DNA of 64,000 bases from NCBI RefSeq assembly GCF_033958435.1, contig NC_134139.1:207621501-207685500 (forward strand), given 5' to 3'. The translations under genes and the position numbers were made by a program. The notes below the pieces were generated by a model. The model worked only from the letters and a program-made list of their open reading frames with translations, was not told where the DNA came from and made no database searches. Source of the DNA: Carettochelys insculpta (lineage: Eukaryota; Chordata; Testudines; Carettochelyidae). Shown here in pieces: positions 21,090-32,707 of this stretch (the first letter of the stretch is position 1; every line of letters begins with the position of its first letter).

Positions 21090-22247
21090 AGGCACAGCTA
21101 GAGAAATCTACCCAGGGGAGGTTGACTTAAAATCAAGCTACTTTCAGCCCCAGGCTGGGATTTCCTTTTCACTAAGGCAAATGCAATCAGCCACAAAAGT
21201 AGGCCTGCCAGCTCCAGCAGCCAGCCAGGTGCCAAATAAGTAAACCCCCACACTTCTCAGCTGCTCCAGCAGCCCAGACCAAACAAGCCTAACTCAGGCG
21301 AAAGGTTTTGAAACCTATTTCACCCAAGGGCAGACGGATTCTTCTGGGCCCGAAGGGCCCGGCCGCAGTCTGAAATCACTACATACGTGGATCTAACCCA
21401 AATCGCCACGTGTGCCAGTCCTTCAGATCTAAGAGCTAAAGGTTTAGGAATACAAAAGAAAGAAGAGGTTTGGAGAGAAAAATGGTGAAAGCAATACTTG
21501 ACATCCGTCCATTAGGGCTATTGATGCCGGCCAGCGGTGTTCCTTGCTGATTCTTGAAAGTCTCTCAAAGTCCACCCCATAAGGGAAACGATTTCAGGCT
21601 CCATATCTTTGCTTCCTGGAGAAGTGGAGATCCGGCGAGCTGAAGTCAGCCTGCTAGAAAACGGATCCCTGGAAACAGGACCCAGACCAAAGTATCAAGA
21701 TGAAATAGAAGATGGATGCTGCTCGGTCTACCTCCTGGAAGTGTCTTGTGTCCAGGCAGTAAAACCTTTCTCCTTGTCATCAAGCCCCTGAGGGTCCTAA
21801 AGTCACCAGCCCCATGTAGGCTGTTGCGGCCAAGTGGCAATGGATGACTTCCAAGAGACAGACTCAGTTCCCTCGAAGGGTATTGTCCTTTGTCTCAATC
21901 AAGTGCCCTGGCGTGGGTGGCAACCACCCCTCCCGTTGTGTACTTTTGGCTGGCAACATTCCGAAGACAACTAGAGAGCTAAAAATCTATGAAGTTGACC
22001 CACAAACATGGCACAGACCTATAAGTAGCATCCCTAGATTCAGGGCATCCTCAGCTATCATGAGACACCTCCCAGGGGCCGCCAGCACAATATTTGGGGC
22101 CAACAGCTACACTGGGCACATCAGATGGCTTCCGCAGCAATAGGAAAATGCAATCGGGTGACACAGGGGACTGGCCCAGAGGAGCTGTCAAGGTTCCTTC
22201 CAAATCTAGACGACCACGGCATGTCTTCAGATGGCTGGGTGAGCAGA

Positions 22248-22269
22248 GCATTGTGGGAGAGGGGGCAGG
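22248..22269 (+). promoter_or_regulatory. U1 distal element, copy 5
   Basis: Same ZNF143-type core and G-rich box at -213. Confidence 0.75.
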
Positions 22270-22399
22270 CTGCTGAGTAGGGCCTGAATTTGGCAGCCAG
22301 GGCTTTTGTGGAGATGAATGCGAGGCTGGGCCGTGGCAGGGAAGCTTGTGGCAGTGGTGGCTGGTGTGGATGAGGCCTGTGAGAGGGCGGAGGCCACCT

Positions 22400-22419
22400 C
22401 CACCCTATGCTGAGAGCCT
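22400..22419 (+). promoter_or_regulatory. U1 PSE, copy 5
   Basis: GAGAG form; the 5' flank has GGGCGGAGG instead of GGGCCGAGG. Confidence 0.65.
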
Positions 22420-22460
22420 GGGGTGCGTGAGGTGGAGCTCAGCATGGGGGTGAGTCTCTC

Positions 22461-22624
22461 ATACTTACCTGGCAGGGGAAATACCATGATCTGGAAGGTG
22501 GTTTTCCCAGGGTGAGGCTTCTCCATTGCACTGTGGTTGTTGCTGACCCCTGTGATTTCCCCCAAGGGGAAAACTCAACTGCATAATTTGTGGTAGTGGG
22601 GGACTGCATTCGTGCTTTCCCCTG
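22461..22624 (+). ncRNA. RNU1: U1 snRNA-like gene, copy 5
   Basis: 164 nt, T32/G33 loop I, stem II with CC/GG closing pairs, Sm site AATTTGTGG, UUCG tetraloop in stem IV. It is close to the array consensus of the T32 class. Confidence 0.95.
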
Positions 22625-22631
22625 ATACTAA

Positions 22632-22647
22632 GTATGGCAAAAATAGA
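22632..22647 (+). terminator. snRNA 3' box, copy 5
   Basis: GTATGGCAAAAATAGA, as in copy 1. Confidence 0.75.
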
Positions 22648-22869
22648 CCAGACTGGATGAGTTGATAAAACAGGCTAGAATGCTTTCTTTGCAACTGTTA
22701 TGGATTGGTTTGTGTATCCAAGTGAGTCTATACTGCAATGCTTTTTCTCCTGAAGGCTTTGTTGCAAGGTACTTTGCAAGAAAACTTCTGTCAACAATTT
22801 AGTTTCTTCTTGTGAATGGGAGGACAAAAGAGATTTTCTCTGTTGATGGTGGGCAGCTGGCCTGCTTGA

Positions 22870-23444
22870 CCCTTGTCTAGACAAAACAGCCAAGTGGAAA
22901 GATAGCAGCTAGGGCTGTCTGGTGTCCTGCAAGCCCTGACTATGGAGAGAGGGCCTGTTGGCACATCCAGAGTAGCTTCCTGTGGCCAGATGTCTGTGGT
23001 CAGCAGCGTTATTGCTTGTGAGGAGGAGCGGCGTGCGGCTGTTGACAAAAGTGCCATTTTCTGTGGACTTCCAGTTGACAGAAAGCCTTGGGAATTTGGG
23101 AGCTCCCCGGTTTTGTGGACAAAATGCCCCTTTTGCCGACAAAACCCTCTAGTCTAGACTTAGCCTCGTAGCTGAGGCTACGTCTACGCTAGAAGTATCT
23201 CTCAAGAGTGCTTAGTGTCGCAAGAGACGTACCGCCAAATCTTCTGTTGACAGATTGTGTCTACGCGTAAGAGCAGATGGATCCTTTGATCGCTCCGTGG
23301 CCAAAAAAAGTCCTCCGGAGCATCTACACGGACGGCTTTCTGTTGCCAATTTCTGTTGACAAAAGGCACGTTGGTTGTGGACGACCTGCGAGTTTTGTAG
23401 CCTAAACCCTAGCGGTGTCTCCAAAAGTCTCTAGCGTAGCCCTT
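22870..23444. mobile_element. MITE-like pair, unit 5/6 junction
   Basis: Subtype-B form; private CCTCGTAGC near 23164. Confidence 0.55.
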
Positions 23445-23498
23445 GGCGGGTAGTAAGTGGAGTGCCCCGGTTTTAGCCGCGGGGCTGGGGCTGTTGAA

Positions 23499-24433
23499 CA
23501 TAGAAGCAGAGAATCCTAGAATCCTAGGACTGGAAGGGACCTCGAGAGGCCATCGAGTCCAGCCCCCTGCCCCAATGGCAGGACCAAGTACTATCTAAAC
23601 CATCGCTGAGAGACATCTATCTAACCTGTTCTTAAATATCTCCAGTGATGGGGATTCCACAACCTCCCTTGGCAATTTAGTCCACTGATTGACCGCCCTG
23701 ACAGTTAGGAACTTTTTCCTAATGTCCAACCTAAACCTCCCTTGCTGCAGTTTAAGCCCGTTGCCTCTTGTTCTATCCTCAGAGGCCAAGAAGAACAAGT
23801 TTTCTCCTTCTTCCTTATGACTCCCTTTTAGATACCTGAAAACCGCTATCATGTCTCCCTTCAATCGTCTCTTTTCCAAACTAAACAAGCCCAATTGTTT
23901 CAACCTTTTTTCATAGGTCACATTCTCGAGACCTTGAATCATTCTTGTCGCTCTTTTCTGGACCCTCTCTAGTTTCCGCACAACTTTTTTGAACTGCGGT
24001 GCCCAGAACTGGACACAATCCTCCAGCTGAGGCCTAACCAGCTCAGAGTAGAGCGAAAGAATGACTTCTCTTGTCTTCTTCACAACACACTTGTTAATGC
24101 GTCTCAGAGTCATGTTGGCTTTTTTTTGCAACGGCATCACACTGTTGACTCATATTTAGCTTGTGGTCCACGATAATCCCTAGATCCTGTTCTGCTGGAG
24201 TCGTTCCTAGACAGCCTCTCCCCATTCTGTATGTGTGAAACGGATTGTTCCTTCCCAAGTGGAGCACTTTGCATTTGTCCTTATTAAACTTCATCCTCTT
24301 TACCTCAGACTATTTGTCCAATTTATCCAGATCATTTGGAATGACGACCCTCTCCTCCAAAGCAGTTGCAACCCCTCCCAACTTGGGATCATCTGCAAAC
24401 TTAAGAAGCGTCCTTTTTATGCCAAGATCTAAA
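23499..24433 (-). mobile_element. CR1 LINE 3' fragment, unit 6
   Basis: Subtype B. Tail frame 23595-24140 intact, with [10 protein letters not shown] as in units 2 and 11. Confidence 0.93.
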
Positions 24434-25694
24434 CATCTTCATTGATGACGCGGAGAATGGACTGGATGATTCCAAGTAGGCGGAGAGGTAGTTACGCTGG
24501 CTGACAGCGGTGAGGTGCAGAGTGTCCTCGGCCAATTGGAGCAGTGGGTCAATCGGAATCTGCTGAGGTGGAAGAAGGTCAAGGGCAGAGTCCTGCACTT
24601 GGGAGGGAGGAATTGCAAGCATTGTTAGAGGCTGGGAAGTGACTGGCTAAGTTGCAGTGCAGCCAAAATAGAGCTGGGGCTGAGGGGGGCTGAGAAGCTG
24701 GCCATGAGCCAAGAGAGTGCCCCCGTATCCAAGGAGGCGCAAGACATATTGGGGTGCATTAGGAGGAGCTTTGCCAGCAGATGGGGGAAGTGATTCTTCT
24801 CCTCTACTCGGCACTGCTGAGGCTGCCTCTGGGCTGGAGGACGACAGGGGGCTTGAAGTCCCGTTGCCGTCTGTGGAGTTGTGTTCCTGCCTCATGCGGG
24901 TGGCAGAGCAGCGCCAGCAGCTGCTTGAGCTGCAGCAGCTCCAAAGGGCTGCTAAAAGGCCTGGCGGGGGCTGTCCAGCAGCAGGAGCAGGCACTGAGGA
25001 AGGATCCGTTTTTGCATAGCTATGGAATGGGAAGTGACCGTCTGGGGAGGAGCGCTCCGAAAGGGATGGAGGCTGGTAGTGGAGTCCAAGCTGAAGAGGA
25101 ATCACGCCAGTGTGGCACTGATTCTAAAAAAACCCATAGCGTCCTGGGCTTGATTAAGAGCAGCATTGCGAGCGAGACTGGAGCGGTCAATCTTTTGTTG
25201 TGCTCTGTGCTGATGAGGCCTCAAGCGGAGTGTCCGGTTCTGGGGGCCACGTGTTAGGAGAGATCTGGACAAATTGGAAGAAGTCCAAAGAAGACGAATA
25301 AAAATGATTAAAAATCCAGAGAACGTGACCTATGAGGGTTGGAAAAGTCTGATTGTTTAGTCTGGAAAAGAGAGGGCTGGGAAGGGACACGATGAGAGCG
25401 TTCACGTAGCTACAAGGGTGATCCTAGGTGGAGGAGGAGGAAACTTCTTCTCCTTGGCCGCTGAGGCTAGAAGAGGCAATGGGCTGAAATTGACGCAAGG
25501 GAGCTTTCGGTTGGGCATTAGGGAAAACTTCCTTCCTGTCAGGGTGGTTAAACGCTGGAGTCAATTGCCCGGGGAGGTTGTGGAATCCCATCGCTGGAGA
25601 TTTTGAAGAGCAGGTTACAAAAGCACCTCTCAGGGCAGGTGTAACTGGTGCTTGGTGGTGCCCTGAGTACAGGGTGTGATATGAGGGGGTTTCC
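24434..25694 (+). mobile_element. Older CR1 remnants with insert, unit 6
   Basis: Same architecture; CAGGTTACAAAAG near 25611, shared with units 7, 9, 10 and 13. Confidence 0.85.
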
Positions 25695-26851
25695 AGGCAC
25701 AGCTAGAGAAATCTACCCAGGGGAGGTTGACTTAAAATCAAGCTACTTTCAGCCCCAGGCTGAGATATCCTTTTCACAAAGGAAATGCAATCAGCCACAA
25801 AAGTAGCCCTGCCAGCTCCAGCGGCCAGCCAGGTGCCAAATAAGTAAACACACACACTTCTCAGCTGCTCCAGCAGCCCAGACCAAACAAGCCTAACTCA
25901 GGCGAAAGGTTTTCAAACCTATTTCACCGAAGGGCAGACGGATTCTTCTAAGCCCGAAGGGCCCGGCCGCAGTCTCAAGTCACTTCATATTTGGATCTAA
26001 CCCAAATCGCCACGTGTGCCAGTCCTTCAGATCTAAGAGCTAAAGGTTTAGAAATACAAAAGAAAGAAGAGGTTTGGAGAGAAAAATGGTGAAAGCAATA
26101 CTTGACATCCGTCCATTAGGGCTATTGATGCCGGCCAGCGGTGTTCTTTGCTGATTCTTGAAAGTCTCTGAAAGTCCACCCCATAAGGGAAACGATTTCA
26201 GGCTCCGTATCTTTGCTTCCTGGAGAAGTGGAGATCTGGCGAGCTGAAGTCAGCCTGCTCGAAAACGGATCCCTGGAAACAGGACCCAGACCAGAGTATC
26301 AAGGTGAAATACAAGATGGATGCTGCTAGGTCTACCTCCTGGAAGTGTCTTGTGTCCAGGCAGTAAAACCTTTCTCCTTGTCATCAAGCCCCTGAGGGTC
26401 CTAAAGTCACCAGCCCCAGGTAGGCTGTTGCGGCCAAGTGGCAATGGATGACTTCCAAGAGACAGACTCAGTTCCCTCGAAGGGTATTGTCCTTTGTCTC
26501 AATCAAGTGCCCTGGCGTGGGTGGCAATCACCCCTCCCGTTGTGTACTTTTGGCTCGCAATATTCCGAAGACAACTAGAGAGCTGAAAATCTATGAAGTT
26601 GACCCACAAACATGGCACAGACCTATAAGTAGCATCCCTAGATTCAGGGCATCCTCAGCTATCATGAGACACCTCCCATGGGCCACCAGCACAATATTTG
26701 GTGCCCACAGCTACACTGGGCACATCAGATGGCTTCCGCAGCAATAGGAAAATGCAATTGGGTGACACAGGGGACTGGCCCAGAGGAGCTGTCAAGGTTC
26801 CTTCCAAATCTAGACGACTATGGCATGGCTTCAGATGGCTGGGTGAGCAGA

Positions 26852-26873
26852 GCATTGTGGGAGAGGGGGCAGG
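26852..26873 (+). promoter_or_regulatory. U1 distal element, copy 6
   Basis: Same ZNF143-type core and G-rich box at -213. Confidence 0.75.
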
Positions 26874-27003
26874 CTGCTGAGTAGGGCCTGAATTTGGTAG
26901 CCAGGGCTTTTGTGGAGATGAATGCGAGGCTGGGCCATGGCAGGGAAGCTTGTGGCAGTGGTGGCTGGTGTGGATGAGGCCTGTGAGAGGGCCGAGGCCA
27001 CCT

Positions 27004-27023
27004 CCACCCTATGCTGAGAGCCT
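27004..27023 (+). promoter_or_regulatory. U1 PSE, copy 6
   Basis: GAGAG form of the element at -61 to -42. Confidence 0.65.
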
Positions 27024-27064
27024 GGGGTGCGTGAGGTGGAGCTCAGCGTGGGGGTGAGTCTCTC

Positions 27065-27228
27065 ATACTTACCTGGCAGGGGAAATACCATGATCTGGAA
27101 GGTGGTTTTCCCAGGGTGAGGCTTCTTCATTGCACTGTGGTTGTTGCTGACCCCTGTGATTTCCCCCAAGGGGGAAACTCAACTGCATAATTTGTGATAG
27201 TGGGGGACTGCATTCGTGCTTTCTCCTG
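27065..27228 (+). ncRNA. RNU1: U1 snRNA-like gene, copy 6
   Basis: 164 nt, T32/G33 loop I, U63, and A133 after the Sm core as in copy 4. C160 to U in the 3' arm of stem IV (CTTTCTCCTG) converts a G-C pair to G-U. Confidence 0.94.
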
Positions 27229-27235
27229 ATACTAA

Positions 27236-27251
27236 GTATAGCAAAAATAGA
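27236..27251 (+). terminator. snRNA 3' box, copy 6
   Basis: GTATAGCAAAAATAGA; subtype-A spelling. Confidence 0.73.
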
Positions 27252-27473
27252 CTAGACTGAATGAGTTGATAGAGTTGGCTAAAATGCCTTGTTTGAAACT
27301 GTTATGGATTGGTTTGTGTATCCAAGTGAGTCTATACTGCAATGCTTTTTCTCCTGAAGGCTTTGTTGCCAGGTACTTTGCAAGAAAACTTCTGTCAACA
27401 ATTTAGTTTCTTCTTGTGAATGGGAGGAGAAAAGAGATCTTCTCTGTTGATGGTGGGCAGCTGGCCTGCTTGG

Positions 27474-28049
27474 TCCTTGTCTAGACAAAACAGCTAAGTG
27501 GAAAGATAGCAGCTAGGGCTGTCTGGTGTTCTGCAAGCCCTGACTATGGAGAGAGGGCCTGTTGGCATGTTCAGAGTAGCTTCCTGTGGCCAGATGTCTG
27601 TGGACAGCAGCGTTATTGCTTGTGAGGAGGAGCGGCGTGCGGCTGTTGACAAAAGTGCCATTTTCTGTGGACTTCCAGTTGACAGAAAGCCTTGGGAATT
27701 TGGGAGCTCCCCGGTTTTGCGGACAAAATGCCCCTTTTGCCAACAAAACCCTCTAGTCTAGACTTAGCCTAGTAGCTGAGGCTACGTCTACGCTAGAAGC
27801 ATCTCTCAAGAGTACTTAGTGTCGCAAGAGACATACCGCCAAATCTTCTGTCGACAGATCGTGTCTACGCGTAAGAGCGGATGGATCCTTTGATCCGCTC
27901 CGTGGCCAAACAAAGTCCTCCGGAGAGTCTACGCGGACGGCTTTCTGTTGCCAATTTCTGTTGACAAAAGGCACGTTGGTTGTGGACAACCTGCGAGTTT
28001 TGTAGCCCAAACCCTAGCGGTGTCTCCAAAATTCTCTGGTGTAGCCCTT
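27474..28049. mobile_element. MITE-like pair, unit 6/7 junction
   Basis: Subtype-A form with TTTGATCCGCTCC. Confidence 0.55.
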
Positions 28050-28103
28050 GGCAGCCAGCAAGTGGAGTGCCCCGGTTTTAGCCGCGGGGCTGGGGCTGTT
28101 GAA

Positions 28104-29038
28104 CATAGAAGCAGAGAATCCTAGACTACTAGGAGTGGAAGGGACCTCGAGAGGCCATCGAGTCCAGCCCCCTGCCCCAATGGCAGGACCAAGTACTGTC
28201 TAAACCATCGCTGAGAGACATCTATCTAACCTGTTCTTAAATATATCCAGTGATGGGGATTCCACAACCAACCTTGGCAATTTAGTCCACTGTTTGACTG
28301 CCCTGACAGTTAGGAACTTTTTCCTAATGTCCAATCCACACCTGCCTTTCTGCAGTTTTAGCCCGTTGCCTCTTGTTCTATCCTCAGAGGCCAAGAAGAA
28401 CAAGTTTTCTCCTTCTTCCTTATGACTCCCTTTTAGATACCTGAAAACCGCTATCATGTCTCCCTTCAATCGTCTCATTTCCAAACTAAAGAAGCCCAAT
28501 TGTTTCAACCTTTTTTCATAGGTCACATTCTCGAGACCTTGAATCATTCTTGTCGCTCTTTTCTGGACCCTCTCTAGTTTCCGCACATCTTTTTTGAACT
28601 GCGGTGCCCACAACTGGACACAATACTCCAGCTGAGGCCTAACCAGCCCAGAGTAGAGCGAAAGAATAACTTCTCTTGTCTTGTTCACAACGCACTTGTT
28701 AATGCGTCCTAGAATCATGTTATCTTTTTTTTGCAACGGCATCACACTGTTGACTCATATTTAGCTTGTGGTCCACGATAATCCCTAGATCCTGTTCTGC
28801 TGGAGTCGTTCCTAGACAGCCTCTCCCCATTCTGTATGTGTGAAACGGATTGTTCCTTCCCAAGTGGAGCACTTTGCATTTGTCCTTATTAAACTTCATC
28901 CTGTTTACCTCAGACTATTTGTCCAATTTATCCAGATCATTTGGAATGACGACCCTCTCCTCCAAAGCAGTTGCAACCCCTCCCAACTTGGGATCATCTG
29001 CAAACTTAAGAAGCGTCCTTTTTATGCCAAGATCTAAA
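28104..29038 (-). mobile_element. CR1 LINE 3' fragment, unit 7
   Basis: Subtype A. Tail frame 28200-28745 gives the same peptide as unit 5. A private TTATC near the T run removes the upstream LHLGRNN frame's usual length. Confidence 0.92.
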
Positions 29039-30299
29039 CATCTTCATTGATGACGCGGAGAATGGACTGGATGATTCCAAGTAGGCGGAGAGGTAGTTAC
29101 GCTGGCTGACAGCGGTGAGGTGCAGAGTGTCCTCGGCCAATTGGAGCAGTGGGTCAATCGGAATCTGCTGAGGTGGAAGAAGGTCAAGGGCAGAGTCCTG
29201 CACTTGGGAGGGAGGAATTGCAAGCATTGTTAGAGGCTGGGAAGTGACTGGCTAAGTTGCAGTGCAGCCAAAATGGAGCTGGGGCTGACAGGGGCTGAGA
29301 AGCTGGCCATGAGCCAAGAGAGTGCCCCCGTATCCAAGGAGGCGCAAGACATATTGGGGTGCATTAGGAGGAGCTTTGCCAGCAGATGGGGGAAGTGATT
29401 CTTCTCCTCTACTCGGCACTGCTGAGGCTGCCTCTGGGCTGGAGGACGACAGGGGGCTTGAAGTCCCGTTGCCGTCTGTGGAGTTGTGTTCCTGCCTCAT
29501 GCGGGTGGCAGAGCAGCGCCAGCAGCTGCTTGAGCTGCAGCAGCTCCAAAGGGCTGCTAAAAGGCCTGGCGGGGGCTGTCCAGCAGCAGGAGCAGGCACT
29601 GAGGAAGGATCCGTTTTTGCATAGCTATGGAATGGGAAGTGACCGTCTGGGGAGGAGCGCTCCGAAAGGGATGGAGGCTGGTAGTGGAGTCCAAGCTGAA
29701 GAGGAATCACCCCAGTGTGGCACTGATTCTAAAAAAACCCATCGCGTCCTGGGCTTTATTAAGAGCAGCATTGCGAGCGAGACTGGAGCGGTCAATCTTT
29801 TGTTGTGCTCTGTGCTGATGAGGCCTCAAGCGGAGTGTCGGGTTCTGGGGGCCACGTGTTAGAAGAGATCTGGACAAATTGGAAGAAGTCCAAAGAAGAC
29901 TAATAAAAATGATTAAAAATCCAGAGAACGTGACCTATGAGGGTTGGAAAAGTCTGATTGTTTAGTCTGGAAAAGAGAGGGCTGGGAAGGGACACGATGA
30001 GAGCGTTCACGTAGCTACAAGGGTGATCCTAGGTGGAGGAGGAGGAAACTTCTTCTCCTTGGCCGCTGAGGCTAGAAGAGGCAATGGGCTGAAATTGACG
30101 CAAGGGAGCTTTCGGTTGGGCATTAGGGAAAACTTCCTTCCTGTCAGGGTGGTTAAACGCTGGAGTCAATTGCCCGGGGAGGTTGTGGAATCCCATCGCT
30201 GGAGATTTTGAAGAGCAGGTTACAAAAGCACCTCTCAGGGCAGGTGTAACTGGTGCTTGGTGGTGCCCTGAGTACAGGGTGTGATATGAGGGGGTTTCC
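29039..30299 (+). mobile_element. Older CR1 remnants with insert, unit 7
   Basis: Left part follows unit 5 (GGCTGACAGGGG), right part follows unit 6. Confidence 0.85.
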
Positions 30300-31456
30300 A
30301 GGCACAGCTAGAGAAATCTACCCAGGGGAGGTTGACTTAAAATCAAGCTACTTTCAGCCCCAGGCTGAGATATCCTTTTCACAAAGGAAATGCAATCAGC
30401 CACAAAAGTAGCCCTGCCAGCTCCAGCGGCCAGCCAGGTGCCAAATAAGTAAACACACACACTTCTCAGCTGCTCCAGCAGCCCAGACCAAACAAGCCTA
30501 ACTCAGGCGAAAGGTTTTCAAACCTATTTCACCGAAGGGCAGACGGATTCTTCTAAGCCCGAAGGGCCCGGCCGCAGTCTCAAGTCACTTCATATTTGGA
30601 TCTAACCCAAATCGCCACGTGTGCCAGTCCTTCAGATCTAAGAGCTAAAGGTTTAGAAATACAAAAGAAAGAAGAGGTTTGGAGAGAAAAATGGTGAAAG
30701 CAATACTTGACATCCGTCCATTAGGGCTATTGATGCCGGCCAGCGGTGTTCTTTGCTGATTCTTGAAAGTCTCTGAAAGTCCACCCCATAAGGGAAACGA
30801 TTTCAGGCTCCATATCTTTGCTTCCTGCAGAAGTGGAGATCCGGCGAGCTGAAGTCAGCCTGCTAGAAAACGGATCCCTGGAAACAGGACCCAGACCAAA
30901 GTATCAAGATGAAATAGAAGATGGATGCTGCTAGGTCTACCTCCTGGAAGTGTCTTGTGTCCAGGCAGTAAAACCTTTCTCCTTGTCATCAAGCCCCTGA
31001 GGGTCCTAAAGTCACCAGCCCCAGGTAGGCTGTTGCGGCCAAGTGGCAATGGATGACTTCCAAGAGACAGACTCAGTTCCCTCGAAGGGTATTGTCCTTT
31101 GTCTCAATCAAGTGCCCTGGCGTGGGTGGCAATCACCCCTCCCGTTGTGTACTTTTGGCTCGCAACATTCCGAAGACAACTAGAGAGCTAAAAATCTATG
31201 AAGTTGACCCACAAACATGGCACAGACCTATAAGTAGCATCCCTCGATTCAGGGCATCCTCAGCTATCATGAGACACCTCGCAGGGGCCGCCAGTACAAT
31301 ATTTGAGACCAACAGCTACACTGGGCACATCAGATGGCTTCCGCAGCAATAGGAAAATGCAATCGGGTGACACAGGGGACTGGCCCAGAGGAGCTGTCAA
31401 GGTTCCTTCCAAATCTAGACGACCACGGCATGGCTTCAGATGGCTGGGTGAGCAGA

Positions 31457-31478
31457 GCATTGTGGGAGAGGGGGCAGG
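31457..31478 (+). promoter_or_regulatory. U1 distal element, copy 7
   Basis: Same ZNF143-type core and G-rich box at -213. Confidence 0.75.
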
Positions 31479-31608
31479 CTGCTGAGTAGGGCCTGAATTT
31501 GGTAGCCAGGGCTTTTGTGGAGATGAATGCTAGGCTGGGCCATGGCAGGGAAGCTTGTGGCAGTGGTGGCTGGTGTGGATGAGGCCTGTGAGAGGGCCGA
31601 GGCCACCT

Positions 31609-31628
31609 CCACCCTATGCTGAGAGCCT
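31609..31628 (+). promoter_or_regulatory. U1 PSE, copy 7
   Basis: GAGAG form of the element at -61 to -42. Confidence 0.65.
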
Positions 31629-31669
31629 GGGGTGCGTGAGGTGGAGCTCAGCGTGGGGGTGAGTCTCTC

Positions 31670-31833
31670 ATACTTACCTGGCAGGGGAAATACCATGATC
31701 GGGAAGGTGGTTTTCCCAGGGTGAGGCTTCTCCATTGCACTGTGGTTGTTGCTGACCCCTGTGATTTCCCCCAAGGGGAAAACTCAACTGCATAATTTGT
31801 GGTAGTGGGGGACTGCATTCGTGCTTTCCCCTG
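31670..31833 (+). ncRNA. RNU1: U1 snRNA-like gene, copy 7
   Basis: 164 nt, G32/G33 loop I (GATCGGGAAG), stem III 3' arm GGGGAAAA, intact Sm site and UUCG tetraloop. By eye it is identical to copies 8, 9 and 10. Confidence 0.95.
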
Positions 31834-31840
31834 ATATTAA

Positions 31841-31856
31841 GTATGACAAAAATAGA
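31841..31856 (+). terminator. snRNA 3' box, copy 7
   Basis: GTATGACAAAAATAGA at the same spacing. Confidence 0.75.
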
Positions 31857-32078
31857 CCAGACTGGATGAGTTGATAAAACAGGCTAGAATGCTTTCTTTA
31901 CAACTGTTATGGATTGGTTTGTGTATCCAAGTGAGTCTATACTGCAATGCTTTTTCTCCTGAAGGCTTTGTTGCAAGGTACTTTGCAAGAAAACTTCTCT
32001 CAACAATTTAGTTTCTTTGTGTGAATGGGAGGACAAAAGAGATCTTCTCTGTTGATGGTGGGCAGCTGGCCTGCTTGA

Positions 32079-32653
32079 CCCTTGTCTAGACAAAACAGCC
32101 AAGTGGAAAGATAGCAGCTAGGGCTGTCTGGTGTCCTGCAAGCCCTGACTATGGAGAGAGGGCCTGTTGGCACATCCAGAGTAGCTTCCTGTGGCCAGAT
32201 GTCTGTGGTCAGCAGCGTTATTGCTTGTGAGGAGGAGCGGCGTGCGGCTGTTGACAAAAGTGCCATTTTCTGTGGACTTCCAGTTGACAGAAAGCCTTGG
32301 GAATTTGGGAGCTCCCCGGTTTTGTGGACAAAATGCCCCTTTTGCCGACAAAACCCTCTAGTCTAGACTTAGCCTAGTAGCTGAGGCTACGTCTACGCTA
32401 GAAGCATCTCTCAAGAGTGCTTAGTGTCGCAAGAGACGTACCGCCAAATCTTCTGTCGACAGATTGTGTCTACGCGTAAGAGCGGATGGATCCTTTGATC
32501 GCTCCGTGGCTAAAAAAAGTCCTCCGGAGCATCTACACGGACGGCTTTCTGTTGCCAATTTCTGTTGACAAAAGGCACGTTGGTTGTGGACGACCTGCGA
32601 GTTTTGTAGCCTAAACCCTAGCGGTGTCTCCAAAAGTCTCTAGCGTAGCCCTT
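32079..32653. mobile_element. MITE-like pair, unit 7/8 junction
   Basis: Subtype-B form; GGCTAAAAAAAGTCC near 32508. Confidence 0.55.
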
Positions 32654-32707
32654 GGCGGGTAGTAAGTGGAGTGCCCCGGTTTTAGCCGCGGGGCTGGGGC
32701 TGTTGAA

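Larger units (their letters stand above)
18400..23005. repeat. Array unit 5 (4606 bp)
   Basis: Subtype-A minus-strand CR1 (shared with units 7 and 13), T32-form U1 and long post-U1 spacer. Confidence 0.95.
23006..27609. repeat. Array unit 6 (4604 bp)
   Basis: Subtype-B CR1, a two-base deletion variant CACAAAGGAAATGC near 25777, then a subtype-A U1 region. The post-U1 spacer is the long form but starts GTTGCCAGG, a hybrid of the two spacer alleles. Confidence 0.95.
27610..32214. repeat. Array unit 7 (4605 bp)
   Basis: Subtype-A CR1 nearly identical to that of unit 5 (offset about 9.2 kb), followed by a subtype-B right half with the G32-form U1. Confidence 0.95.
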
